DNA from: Parahaliea aestuarii
GTDB taxonomy: Bacteria > Pseudomonadota > Gammaproteobacteria > Pseudomonadales > Halieaceae
NCBI RefSeq assembly: GCF_008064635.1
Contig: NZ_VRYZ01000004.1
Location: 1 to 64,000, forward strand
Length of the DNA: 64,000 nt
Reading direction: 5' to 3'
The translations under genes were made by a program, and so were the position numbers. Each line of letters begins with the position of its first letter. The stretch's first letter is position 1. Under the pieces are notes generated by a model. It ran no database searches. It saw nothing but the letters and a program-made list of their open reading frames with translations, and was not told the DNA's origin. Shown here piece after piece: positions 57,365 to 64,000 of the stretch.

Positions 57365-58069
57365 ATGGACGCCGACATTCTGATCATCGACGACGATACC
57401 GAACTGTGCGAACTGCTGGCCGAATTCCTCAGCCTGGAGGGCTTTCGCGTGCATGCGCAACACAATGGTGAGCAGGCCCTCGCCCATTGTCGCGAACAGT
57501 CCTACGACGCCATCGTGCTGGACATCATGTTGCCCGGCCTGCAGGGGCTGGATGTGCTGCGCCGGCTGCGCACCTTCAGCCACACCCCGGTGCTGATGCT
57601 CACCGCACGCGGCGAAGACACCGACCGCATTGTCGGCCTGGAACTGGGCGCCGACGACTACCTGCCCAAGCCCTGTAACCCGCGGGAATTGGCGGCCCGC
57701 CTGCGGGCCATACTGCGCCGCACCCAGGCGCCGGATGAGACCAGCCCCAGTCGTGAACTGCAGGTCGGACGCCTGCACCTGAACAGCGCCCAGCGCCAGG
57801 CCAGCTACAACGGGGAATCCCTGAGCCTGACCAGCGCCGAATTCAACGTATTGCACAGCCTGCTGGCCCGCGCAGGGGACGTGGTGGACAAAGACACCCT
57901 GTGCCAGGAGGCCCTGGGCCGGCCGCTGTCCGCCTACGACCGCAGCGTGGATGTGCACGTCAGCAAGATCCGGCGCAAGCTGGCGGACTGCGGCGGCGAC
58001 AACCTCATTCTCAGCGTGCGCGGCGCCGGCTACCAGTACGCGCCGGACAATGGCGGATCACTAGCGTGA
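57365..58069 (+). CDS. cpxR: Response regulator CpxR-like
   Basis: OmpR-family regulator of 234 residues. The receiver domain has acidic pocket IIDDDTELCELL, phosphoacceptor Asp in DAIVLDIMLPGLQGLD, and K in YLPKPCNPRELAARLR. The C-terminal winged helix ends DRSVDVHVSKIRRKLADCGG. The ATG at 57365 (MDADILIIDDD) is chosen. It overlaps cpxA by 4 bases. Confidence 0.93.
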   Translation: MDADILIIDDDTELCELLAEFLSLEGFRVHAQHNGEQALAHCREQSYDAIVLDIMLPGLQGLDVLRRLRTFSHTPVLMLTARGEDTDRIVGLELGADDYLPKPCNPRELAARLRAILRRTQAPDETSPSRELQVGRLHLNSAQRQASYNGESLSLTSAEFNVLHSLLARAGDVVDKDTLCQEALGRPLSAYDRSVDVHVSKIRRKLADCGGDNLILSVRGAGYQYAPDNGGSLA

Positions 58070-59433
58070 GGCTACGCAACAATCTCTACATCAAGCTGTT
58101 CGTCGGTTTCTGGCTGATCAGCACCGGCATCCTCGCTAGCTGGATGCTGGCGGCGAGTTATTTCGAGTCCCTGCCCGGTGAAATTGTCGATGTGGAACGC
58201 CCCGGCCCACCACCGCGCTTCGTGCTGCGCCTGATCTACCAGTTGCAGAATGCCGGCGACGATGAGCTGGTGGAGATACTGCGCAGCAGCGACCAGCGCC
58301 ATCACACCCGCATTTACCTCCTCAACGGCAGCGGCCAGGACCTGCTGGGCCGCAAGGTTCCAGAGAGCGCGCGGCTGGCCGCCGACCAGCTCGGCCCCGG
58401 CCAGCGCCGCATCCTGCTGCGACGAGAAAACGCCCCGCCCATCGCCGCCCACCTGATCTATCGCGAGCAGCAGGGCCTGCTGCGGGCGGTGATGATGGGG
58501 CGTGACGACAAACATCGCAGTCTGCTGCGCACTCTCAGTGACAAACTCTGGCTGCGCACTCTGCTGGCGGTGTTGATCAGCGGCCTGCTCTGCTATTTTC
58601 TGTCGCGCATGATGACAGGCCGACTGGAACGTCTGCGCCAGGCGGCGCGTTCGCTGGCCGCGGGAAAGCTCGACACCCGCATTGACGTGCGCGCCCAGGG
58701 CGGCGACGAAGCCGACGAACTGGCGCGCAGCTTCAACAGCATGGCCGAACAGCTGCAGCGCCGGGTGGAAGCCCAGAAGCGCCTGCTCAGCGATGTTTCC
58801 CACGAACTGCGCTCACCGCTGGCGCGGATGAAAATCGCCCTCGCCCTGGCCGAGCAGTCATCCGGCCCGCCCACCACCCAGCTGAATCGACTGGAGCGGG
58901 AAGTGGAACGCCTCGACGAACTGGTGGGCCAGCTGCTCAGCACCCAGAGCAGCAACAGCGCCCTGGACGAACATATCGACCTCGGCATCCTGCTGCGCGA
59001 GCTGTGCGCCGATGCCGACTTCGAAGCCCGCGCCGGTAATCGCCAGGTCAACCTGCACTGCGAACTGGAGCAGGCCCTGGTGGCCACGCGGGGCGACCTG
59101 CTGCGCAAAACCTTCGAGAATATCCTGCGCAACGCCGTCCACCACAGCCCCGCCGACAGCCGGGTGGAGATGAGCCTGGAACAGTACGGCGGCCACTATC
59201 GGGTCAGCGTACGCGATACCGGCCCGGGCATTCCGGAAGCGGAGCTGGAGCGCGTGTTCGACGCCTTTTACCGGGTGGACACGGCCCGCAGCCGCGACAC
59301 CGGCGGTCACGGACTGGGGCTCTCCATCGCCAAGAGGGCAGTGGAACAGCACGGCGGCAACATCCGTGCCCGCAATACCCGGCCCGGCCTGGAGGTGACT
59401 GTTGAACTACCGGCCAGTGCCGAACTGCCCTGA
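58066..59433 (+). CDS. cpxA: Sensor histidine kinase CpxA-like
   Basis: Membrane sensor of about 455 residues. The first helix (LFVGFWLISTGILASWMLAA) precedes a periplasmic domain, then a second helix (LLAVLISGLLCYFLSRM), a HAMP domain, the phosphoacceptor histidine in LLSDVSHELRSPLARM and the ATPase motifs ILRNAVHHSP, VRDTGPGIP and GGHGLGLSIAKR. GTG start at 58066 is embedded in the cpxR stop (GTGA). Confidence 0.93.
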   Translation: MRLRNNLYIKLFVGFWLISTGILASWMLAASYFESLPGEIVDVERPGPPPRFVLRLIYQLQNAGDDELVEILRSSDQRHHTRIYLLNGSGQDLLGRKVPESARLAADQLGPGQRRILLRRENAPPIAAHLIYREQQGLLRAVMMGRDDKHRSLLRTLSDKLWLRTLLAVLISGLLCYFLSRMMTGRLERLRQAARSLAAGKLDTRIDVRAQGGDEADELARSFNSMAEQLQRRVEAQKRLLSDVSHELRSPLARMKIALALAEQSSGPPTTQLNRLEREVERLDELVGQLLSTQSSNSALDEHIDLGILLRELCADADFEARAGNRQVNLHCELEQALVATRGDLLRKTFENILRNAVHHSPADSRVEMSLEQYGGHYRVSVRDTGPGIPEAELERVFDAFYRVDTARSRDTGGHGLGLSIAKRAVEQHGGNIRARNTRPGLEVTVELPASAELP

Positions 59434-59517
59434 ACAGAGGGCCGCGCCTGGCAGCGTGGCAAGGCCCGCCAGCAGTGCTAGAATCGGCGCTCTTTTTTGC
59501 CTGTTAGCTCAAACACC

Positions 59518-60342
59518 ATGCTCGAGATAAAACCCCTGGCCGGCGCGCTGGGCGCTGAAATCCACGGTATCGACCTGTCCCGCGACCTGAGCGGCAGCGA
59601 CGTCGATACGCTGCGCCAGCTGCTCAACGAACACGAAGTCATTTTCTTTCGCGACCAGGACATCAGTCCGGCGCGGCAGCACGCCCTGGCCAGTGCCTTT
59701 GGCCCCCTGCAGACCCACCCGGCCTACGCCACGGTGGCGGGCTTTCCTGAGATCACCATTCTCGAGAGCACTGCGGAAAAGCCGACCAAGATCGAGGCCT
59801 GGCACACCGACATGACCTTCCGCGCCCACCCGCCTATGGCGACCTTTCTGAAGTCAGTCATTGTGCCGGCGCGTGGCGGGGACACCCTGTGGTCGAGCAT
59901 GACCGCCGCCTACGAGGGGCTTTCCACACCGATGAAGGCCTTCCTGGACGGCCTCACCGCCGAGCACGACTTCAGTTACGGCTTCAAGGAAAGCCTGGCG
60001 GAACCGGGCGGCCGCGAGCGCCTGGCCGGTGCCGTGGCGGCCAACCCGCCGGTGGTACACCCGGTGATCCGCACCCACCCCGAAACCGGCCGCAAGGTGC
60101 TGTTCGTCAACAGTTTGTTCACCACCCGCATCCTGGAACTACCGGTGGCCGAGAGTCGCGCCGTACTGGACTTCCTGTTCCGGCACGCCCGCACCGACGA
60201 GTACACCTGTCGCTTCCAGTGGCGCCCCCACAGCATCGCCATCTGGGACAACCGCAGCACCCAGCACAAGCCTGTCAACGACTATTTTCCCCAGCACCGG
60301 CGCATGGAGCGCATCGTGGTGGACGGCGACCGGCCCTACTGA
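59518..60342 (+). CDS. TauD/TfdA family 2-oxoglutarate dioxygenase
   Basis: Fe(II)/2-oxoglutarate oxygenase of 274 residues, resembling taurine or 2,4-D-type dioxygenases. The iron ligands are the HxD pair in WHTDMTFRAHPP and the distal histidine in WDNRSTQHKPVNDYFPQHRR, with the arginine of the last segment for 2-oxoglutarate. The substrate is unknown. It begins after a 84-bp gap from cpxA and is convergent with the thioesterase gene. Confidence 0.9.
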   Translation: MLEIKPLAGALGAEIHGIDLSRDLSGSDVDTLRQLLNEHEVIFFRDQDISPARQHALASAFGPLQTHPAYATVAGFPEITILESTAEKPTKIEAWHTDMTFRAHPPMATFLKSVIVPARGGDTLWSSMTAAYEGLSTPMKAFLDGLTAEHDFSYGFKESLAEPGGRERLAGAVAANPPVVHPVIRTHPETGRKVLFVNSLFTTRILELPVAESRAVLDFLFRHARTDEYTCRFQWRPHSIAIWDNRSTQHKPVNDYFPQHRRMERIVVDGDRPY

Positions 60343-60349
60343 AAGGCCC

Positions 60350-60775
60350 TCAGTTTCTCGACGGAATGGCGTAGGTGCCCACCGCGTGGGCCACGGGCGC
60401 CTCGTTGCCCTCGGAATAGAGCGTGACTTCGCCGGTGGCCAGCCGCTTGCCGAGCTTGAGCAGGCGGCAGTCGGCAATCACTGCGCAATCGGCGGCGGGC
60501 TTGCGCAGGAAGTTCACATTGAGGTTGGTGGTTACCGCCAGCGCCACCTGGCCGATTTCACCGAGAATCGCGGCGTAGAGTGCCGCATCCGCCAGCGCCA
60601 TCAGGGTCGGACCCGATACCGTGCCCCCCGGCCGCAGGTGCCCGACATCTACCGGCTGGCGCAGGCGCGCGCTGTGCCCGCCAGCAGACTCCACTGTCAT
60701 TGTGGAGTGTGGAAACTCCTTGCAGAAAAAGGCTTCCAGCGCTGCCGCGCTCATGCCCTGCGGGGATTCACTCAC
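60350..60775 (-). CDS. PaaI-family hotdog thioesterase
   Basis: A 141-residue single hotdog-domain protein, likely an acyl-CoA thioesterase. The long helix and loop motif is HLRPGGTVSGPTLMALADAA; NLNVNFLRKPA and LYSEGNEAPVAHAVGTYAIP follow. GTG at 60775 is chosen because AAGGAAG lies 7 bases upstream; an ATG at 60754 lies within the coding region. It is separated from the SDR gene by 50 bases, same strand. Confidence 0.85.
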   Translation of the reverse strand: MSESPQGMSAAALEAFFCKEFPHSTMTVESAGGHSARLRQPVDVGHLRPGGTVSGPTLMALADAALYAAILGEIGQVALAVTTNLNVNFLRKPAADCAVIADCRLLKLGKRLATGEVTLYSEGNEAPVAHAVGTYAIPSRN

Positions 60776-60825
60776 GTTTGTGCTTCCTTCTCTGTGCCGA
60801 TCCGGTCTGACTGATACTAAACCAA

Positions 60826-61578
60826 TCAGCCCAGATAGGCCTGGCCGCCGTCGAGGCCAATGCTCTGGCCGTTGACGTAAGCGGAGTAGTCGCTGCACAG
60901 GGATGCCACATAGCGACCGATATCCGCCTCGCAGTCACCGATGCGGCGCTGGGGAATACTGGCGATAAAGGCCTCGGCCTCTTCGGGGTTGTTCTCCGTC
61001 CACCAGGCCAGCCCGGGGGACATGGCGTGGGGCAGAATGACATTGGTGCGAATGCCGTCTTTGCCCCATTCACTGGCCGCGGCCCGGGTCAGGGAGCGGA
61101 TGGCCTCCTTGGTGGCGGCGTAGGCGCCATAGCCGGTCATATCCCAGCGCTTGCCGGCGGAACTGGCCAGGTTGACGATCACCCCGTCGCCCTTGAGGTG
61201 GGGGTAGCACAGCTTCATCAGGCGGAAGGTGGCCAGGGGGCCGGATTCCCAGCCGCGACTGAAAGCGTCTTCGTCCACCTGGTGCAACGTGCCCAGCGGC
61301 ACTTCCTGGGCATTGTTGACCAGGATATTGAGGCCGCCAAAGTACGACACCACGGTATCCACAGTGTTTTGCAGCGATTCGGCGGACTTTACGTCGCAGA
61401 CCAGCGGCAGGGCTTCGCCGCCGCGCTGGCGAATCTGTTCGCAGGTGTTTTCCAGTTTTTCCAGGGTGCGCCCGGTGACGGCGACCTTCGCACCCTCGGC
61501 GGCCAGCGCCAGCGCAATGCCTTGCCCCACACCCTGGCCAGCCCCAGTAACCAGTGCAATCTTGTTTTCCAGCAGCAT
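60826..61578 (-). CDS. SDR family oxidoreductase
   Basis: A 250-residue classical SDR. TGAGQGVGQG (residues 11-20) binds the cofactor; NNAQE replaces the usual NNAG; the catalytic pair is YAATK (GYGAYAATKEA); LASSAGKR holds the serine. The ATG at 61578 has GAGGAGGGAG upstream. It precedes the thioesterase, so the two are probably an operon. Substrate unknown. Confidence 0.9.
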   Translation of the reverse strand: MLLENKIALVTGAGQGVGQGIALALAAEGAKVAVTGRTLEKLENTCEQIRQRGGEALPLVCDVKSAESLQNTVDTVVSYFGGLNILVNNAQEVPLGTLHQVDEDAFSRGWESGPLATFRLMKLCYPHLKGDGVIVNLASSAGKRWDMTGYGAYAATKEAIRSLTRAAASEWGKDGIRTNVILPHAMSPGLAWWTENNPEEAEAFIASIPQRRIGDCEADIGRYVASLCSDYSAYVNGQSIGLDGGQAYLG

Positions 61579-61678
61579 GCTGCTCTCCCTCCTCGGTGGA
61601 TGCGTCAACAGTGGCGGCAAGACTAAGCCCGCCGCGTACATCGCCGCAAAAAACGGCCACCGCTTTCAGGAGATTGGT

Positions 61679-62779
61679 TCAGCCAGCGCTACCATCCCAG
61701 ACTTCACCGAGGCTGCGCACGCCGTCGCGGTAGCTGCGCGGGGTTTGTCCGGTCCAGGCCTTGAAGGAACGCACGAAGGAACTCGGCTCGGTAAAACCGA
61801 GATACTCGGCTACCTCGGCTACCTTCGCGTCTTCATTGATCAGCTTGTCGATTGCCACCTGGCAGCGCACTTCGTCCTTCAGCGCCTGGTAACTGGTCCC
61901 CTCGCGCTGCAGGCGCCGGCGCACACTGGACTCCGACATCAGCAACTGACTGGCCACGGTTTCCAGCGAAGGCAGCGGCCCGGGCAGGTCGATGGTAATC
62001 AGGGATTTTATCGCGGCGCTGGTGCTGGCCTGCTGGCGGTCGATGGCGATCAGCTGGTACACCGCGTTGGCGAGAAACTCCTTGAGGGATTCTGCCGTCT
62101 GCACCACCCGCCGGCCGAGATCCTCGCGCTGGAATTCAATGGCGCTGTCGCCGGCACCGAACTGCACCGGACAGTGGAACACATCCTCCAGTCGCCGGGT
62201 GTAGGTCTCACTGCGCATCGGTGCGGCAATACCAACAGACACCAGCTCCAGCGGGTGGCCGGTGAGCCAGCCACACAGGGCGTGCCACACCAGCAGCCCG
62301 GAGGCGCGACTTACCGGTTGCAAGAAGCCCTCTCGGTCCCATTGCTCCAGCATCAGTGCCTCGGCGTCGGTGTCGTTGTCAAAGTCGTAGCACAGGCGCG
62401 CACAGGCACTGCCGTCGTCCTGCAGGCGAATGCGATAGCCAAGCAGGGGATAGAGCAATTCATCGAAGCGTTCGGCCATCCGCAGCGCCTCCCCCAGAGT
62501 GCGCGCGCCGATCAGGCAATGGCACTTGAGTTCAAAGCTTTCGCTGCCGATGCCCGCGCCCCAGGGCAAGGTGCGCTTGACGGTTTGCATCTGTTCCGCC
62601 GCCGCCTTGTACAAGCGCGAATACTGCAGGGCCGACAGCGGATAGTCCGGCGGCAGCGATGCCAGGCGACCGGCGACCAGGCCCGCGCGCGCCAGCGGCG
62701 TTTCGGTATCCAGGCCCAGGCGTTCAAGATATGCAACCAGGCGGCTGAATTGGTAGGCATTGACGGTAATGTCTTTCAT
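61679..62779 (-). CDS. AraC-family transcriptional regulator
   Basis: A 366-residue regulator with the arabinose-binding-type N-terminal domain of OruR/ArgR-like AraC proteins (TLPWGAGIGSESFELKCHC, near residue 75) and a C-terminal double helix-turn-helix (VASQLLMSESSVRRRLQREG; VAEVAEYLGFTEPSSFVRSF). The ATG at 62779 is chosen. It sits divergent from the second SDR, which it may control together with the genes on either side. The 117-base gap would hold its operator. Confidence 0.9.
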   Translation of the reverse strand: MKDITVNAYQFSRLVAYLERLGLDTETPLARAGLVAGRLASLPPDYPLSALQYSRLYKAAAEQMQTVKRTLPWGAGIGSESFELKCHCLIGARTLGEALRMAERFDELLYPLLGYRIRLQDDGSACARLCYDFDNDTDAEALMLEQWDREGFLQPVSRASGLLVWHALCGWLTGHPLELVSVGIAAPMRSETYTRRLEDVFHCPVQFGAGDSAIEFQREDLGRRVVQTAESLKEFLANAVYQLIAIDRQQASTSAAIKSLITIDLPGPLPSLETVASQLLMSESSVRRRLQREGTSYQALKDEVRCQVAIDKLINEDAKVAEVAEYLGFTEPSSFVRSFKAWTGQTPRSYRDGVRSLGEVWDGSAG

Positions 62780-62896
62780 GGCGTCGGGCACTGGCGGTTT
62801 TTGTCTAGTAATCTGGTGTTTGTCGCGCTTGGTCGCATCGGGCGAGAGCGTAGCATAGTGCGCCTTCTCACGCTTTCACCCCAACAGGAGACAGAC

Positions 62897-63655
62897 ATGG
62901 GCCTACTGCAGGGCAAAACAGGTATTGTGACCGGCGCTGGCCAGGGTATCGGGCGGGCCATTGCCCAGTCCTATGCACGGGAAGGTGCCCGGGTGGTAGT
63001 GGCAGACTTCAACGCCGAAGCCGGCGAGGAAACCGTCAGGCTGATCACCAACGCCGGCGGCAGCGCCGTGTTTGTGCACGGCGACGTTAGTGTCGAGGAC
63101 TCGGTGCGCACTATGGTGGAAACCGCCGTCAACACCTATGGCCGCCTGGACATTGCCTGCAACAGCGCCGCCCTCAGCCGCGGCCACGGCCCCATCCACG
63201 AATTCGAGCGGGAGGAATTCGACCGCACGGTGGAGATGTGTTTCACCAACACCTGGCTGTGCATGAAGTACGAAATTCCGGCGATGCTGAAAAACGGCGG
63301 CGGCGCCATCGTCAACATTTCCTCCAACTCCTCCCTCAAGGGCCAGGCCTATAACACGGCCTACGCCGCCGCCAAGGGAGGCGTGAATATTCTCACCAAG
63401 AGCGCCGCCGCCGAGTACGGCGCCCTCGGTGTGCGCATCAACGCGGTATCGCCCGGGGTGATCCGCACCCCCGGGGTGGAAAAGTACTTTCAGGAGCAAC
63501 CCAAAATCGCCGAGGGCCTGAAAAAGGCCGCGGTAATGAATCGACTGGGGGAACCGGAAGAAATCGCCGAGGCGGTCACCTTCTTGAGCTCCGATCGCGC
63601 GTCCTTTATCACCGGCCAGATTCTGTCAGTGGACGGCGGCGGTGCGGTCAAGTAA
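62897..63655 (+). CDS. SDR family oxidoreductase
   Basis: A 252-residue SDR. TGAGQGIGRA (residues 11-20) binds the cofactor, DFNAEAG favours NAD, CNSAALS replaces the usual NNAG, and AYAAAKGG holds the YxxxK pair. ISSNSSLKG holds the catalytic serine. SD AACAGGAG is 10 bases before the ATG. It is overlapped by the next gene, suggesting cotranscription. Confidence 0.92.
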   Translation: MGLLQGKTGIVTGAGQGIGRAIAQSYAREGARVVVADFNAEAGEETVRLITNAGGSAVFVHGDVSVEDSVRTMVETAVNTYGRLDIACNSAALSRGHGPIHEFEREEFDRTVEMCFTNTWLCMKYEIPAMLKNGGGAIVNISSNSSLKGQAYNTAYAAAKGGVNILTKSAAAEYGALGVRINAVSPGVIRTPGVEKYFQEQPKIAEGLKKAAVMNRLGEPEEIAEAVTFLSSDRASFITGQILSVDGGGAVK

Positions 63656-64000
63656 GGCGCGCCTGCTGGCGCTGCTGCTGGGGGCCGCCCCGGCAGTGGT
63701 CCCGGCAGGTGACTTTGAGCGCTGGCAGCACTACGGCGGCGACCCGGGCAACACCCACTATTCCAGCCTGAGCCAGATCAACCGCGACAACGTGGCGCAA
63801 TTGCAGCCGGCGTGGACCTACCACAGCGCCGGCGGCAAAGCCCTGCCCGCCAGTTCCGAGTTGCAGGTCAATCCGATCGTGGTGGACGGCGTGCTGTTTG
63901 GCCGCAATCCCCTGTACAACGTGTTTGCCGTGGACGCTGCCAGTGGCGCGGTGCGCTGGACCTACGACCCGCCGCTGGAACATGTGGGCCTGTCCAACAT
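63642..64000 (+). CDS. PQQ-dependent dehydrogenase (5' part, cut by window edge)
   Basis: The visible part encodes an N-terminal signal peptide (KARLLALLLGAAPAVVPAG) and the first blade of a beta-propeller quinoprotein: WQHYGGDPGNTHYSSLSQI, then VAQLQPAWTYHSAGG and VNPIVVDGVLF with AVDAASGAVRWTYDP. This is the start of a PQQ-glucose/alcohol dehydrogenase-like enzyme in the periplasm. The GTG at 63642 overlaps the SDR stop by 14 bases; it is the only start giving a signal peptide. The catalytic and PQQ-binding residues lie beyond the window. Confidence 0.82.
   Translation, partial: MRSSKARLLALLLGAAPAVVPAGDFERWQHYGGDPGNTHYSSLSQINRDNVAQLQPAWTYHSAGGKALPASSELQVNPIVVDGVLFGRNPLYNVFAVDAASGAVRWTYDPPLEHVGLSN

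Overview
The window is high-GC chromosomal DNA from an aerobic gammaproteobacterium. The order rpoE-mucABCD-lepA-lepB-rnc-era-recO-acpS, followed by cysM-relA-mazG, is the arrangement known from Pseudomonas and its relatives. An ectoine operon, a cbb3 oxidase cluster, a coenzyme F420 pathway and several short-chain dehydrogenases suggest a marine Halieaceae/Cellvibrionales-type organism. That placement is inference. I saw no transposase, integrase, phage gene, CRISPR array or rRNA. The only RNA gene found is tRNA-Ala(GGC).

Layout. 1-431: tRNA-Ala(GGC) on the minus strand, followed downstream by a tandem array of 99-bp units, each carrying the tRNA 3' tail plus its terminator. 558-6789: serine dehydratase, a large secreted protein of unknown function, GluRS and adenylate kinase. 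6909-21025: a long minus-strand housekeeping and envelope-stress block, mazG, relA, cysM, acpS, recO, era, rnc, a DUF4845 gene, lepB, lepA, mucD, rseC, rseB, rseA and rpoE. It is headed by a sigma-E-type promoter, so the sigma factor probably activates its own operon. 21332-24646: nadB, the ygfX/sdhE pair and ygfZ.

24686-31056 is the most distinctive part: a tight minus-strand operon npdG-cofE-cofD-cofC-fbiC-ung. It encodes the deazaflavin core synthase, the lactyl/enolpyruvyl side-chain enzymes, the glutamate ligase and an NADPH:F420 oxidoreductase. This is a nearly self-contained F420 pathway, uncommon in Gammaproteobacteria. No FbiB-type reductase domain is present, so the side-chain chemistry is open. 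A divergent SDR gene follows. 32187-37192: a 1279-residue DUF1631-GGDEF-EAL protein, with a degenerate GGDEF, coupled to a LuxR-type regulator.

37442-46545: a Yip1-family membrane protein, then the whole cbb3 oxidase set (ccoNOQP, ccoGHIS) and a SafE-like membrane protein, all on the plus strand. 46627-51447: the ectoine operon ectABC-ask with divergent MarR regulator ectR. 51459-56606: the SOS mutasome imuA-imuB-dnaE2 behind a perfect-core LexA box. 56677-59433: a CpxP/Spy-like periplasmic protein divergent from cpxRA, with a CpxR box between them. 59518-64000: an apparent catabolic cluster: TauD-type dioxygenase, hotdog thioesterase, SDR, AraC-type regulator, second SDR, and the start of a PQQ-dependent dehydrogenase cut by the window edge.

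Together the genes describe an aerobic, salt-tolerant bacterium with low-oxygen respiration, envelope-stress and SOS responses, and F420-dependent redox chemistry whose client enzymes are not visible here.
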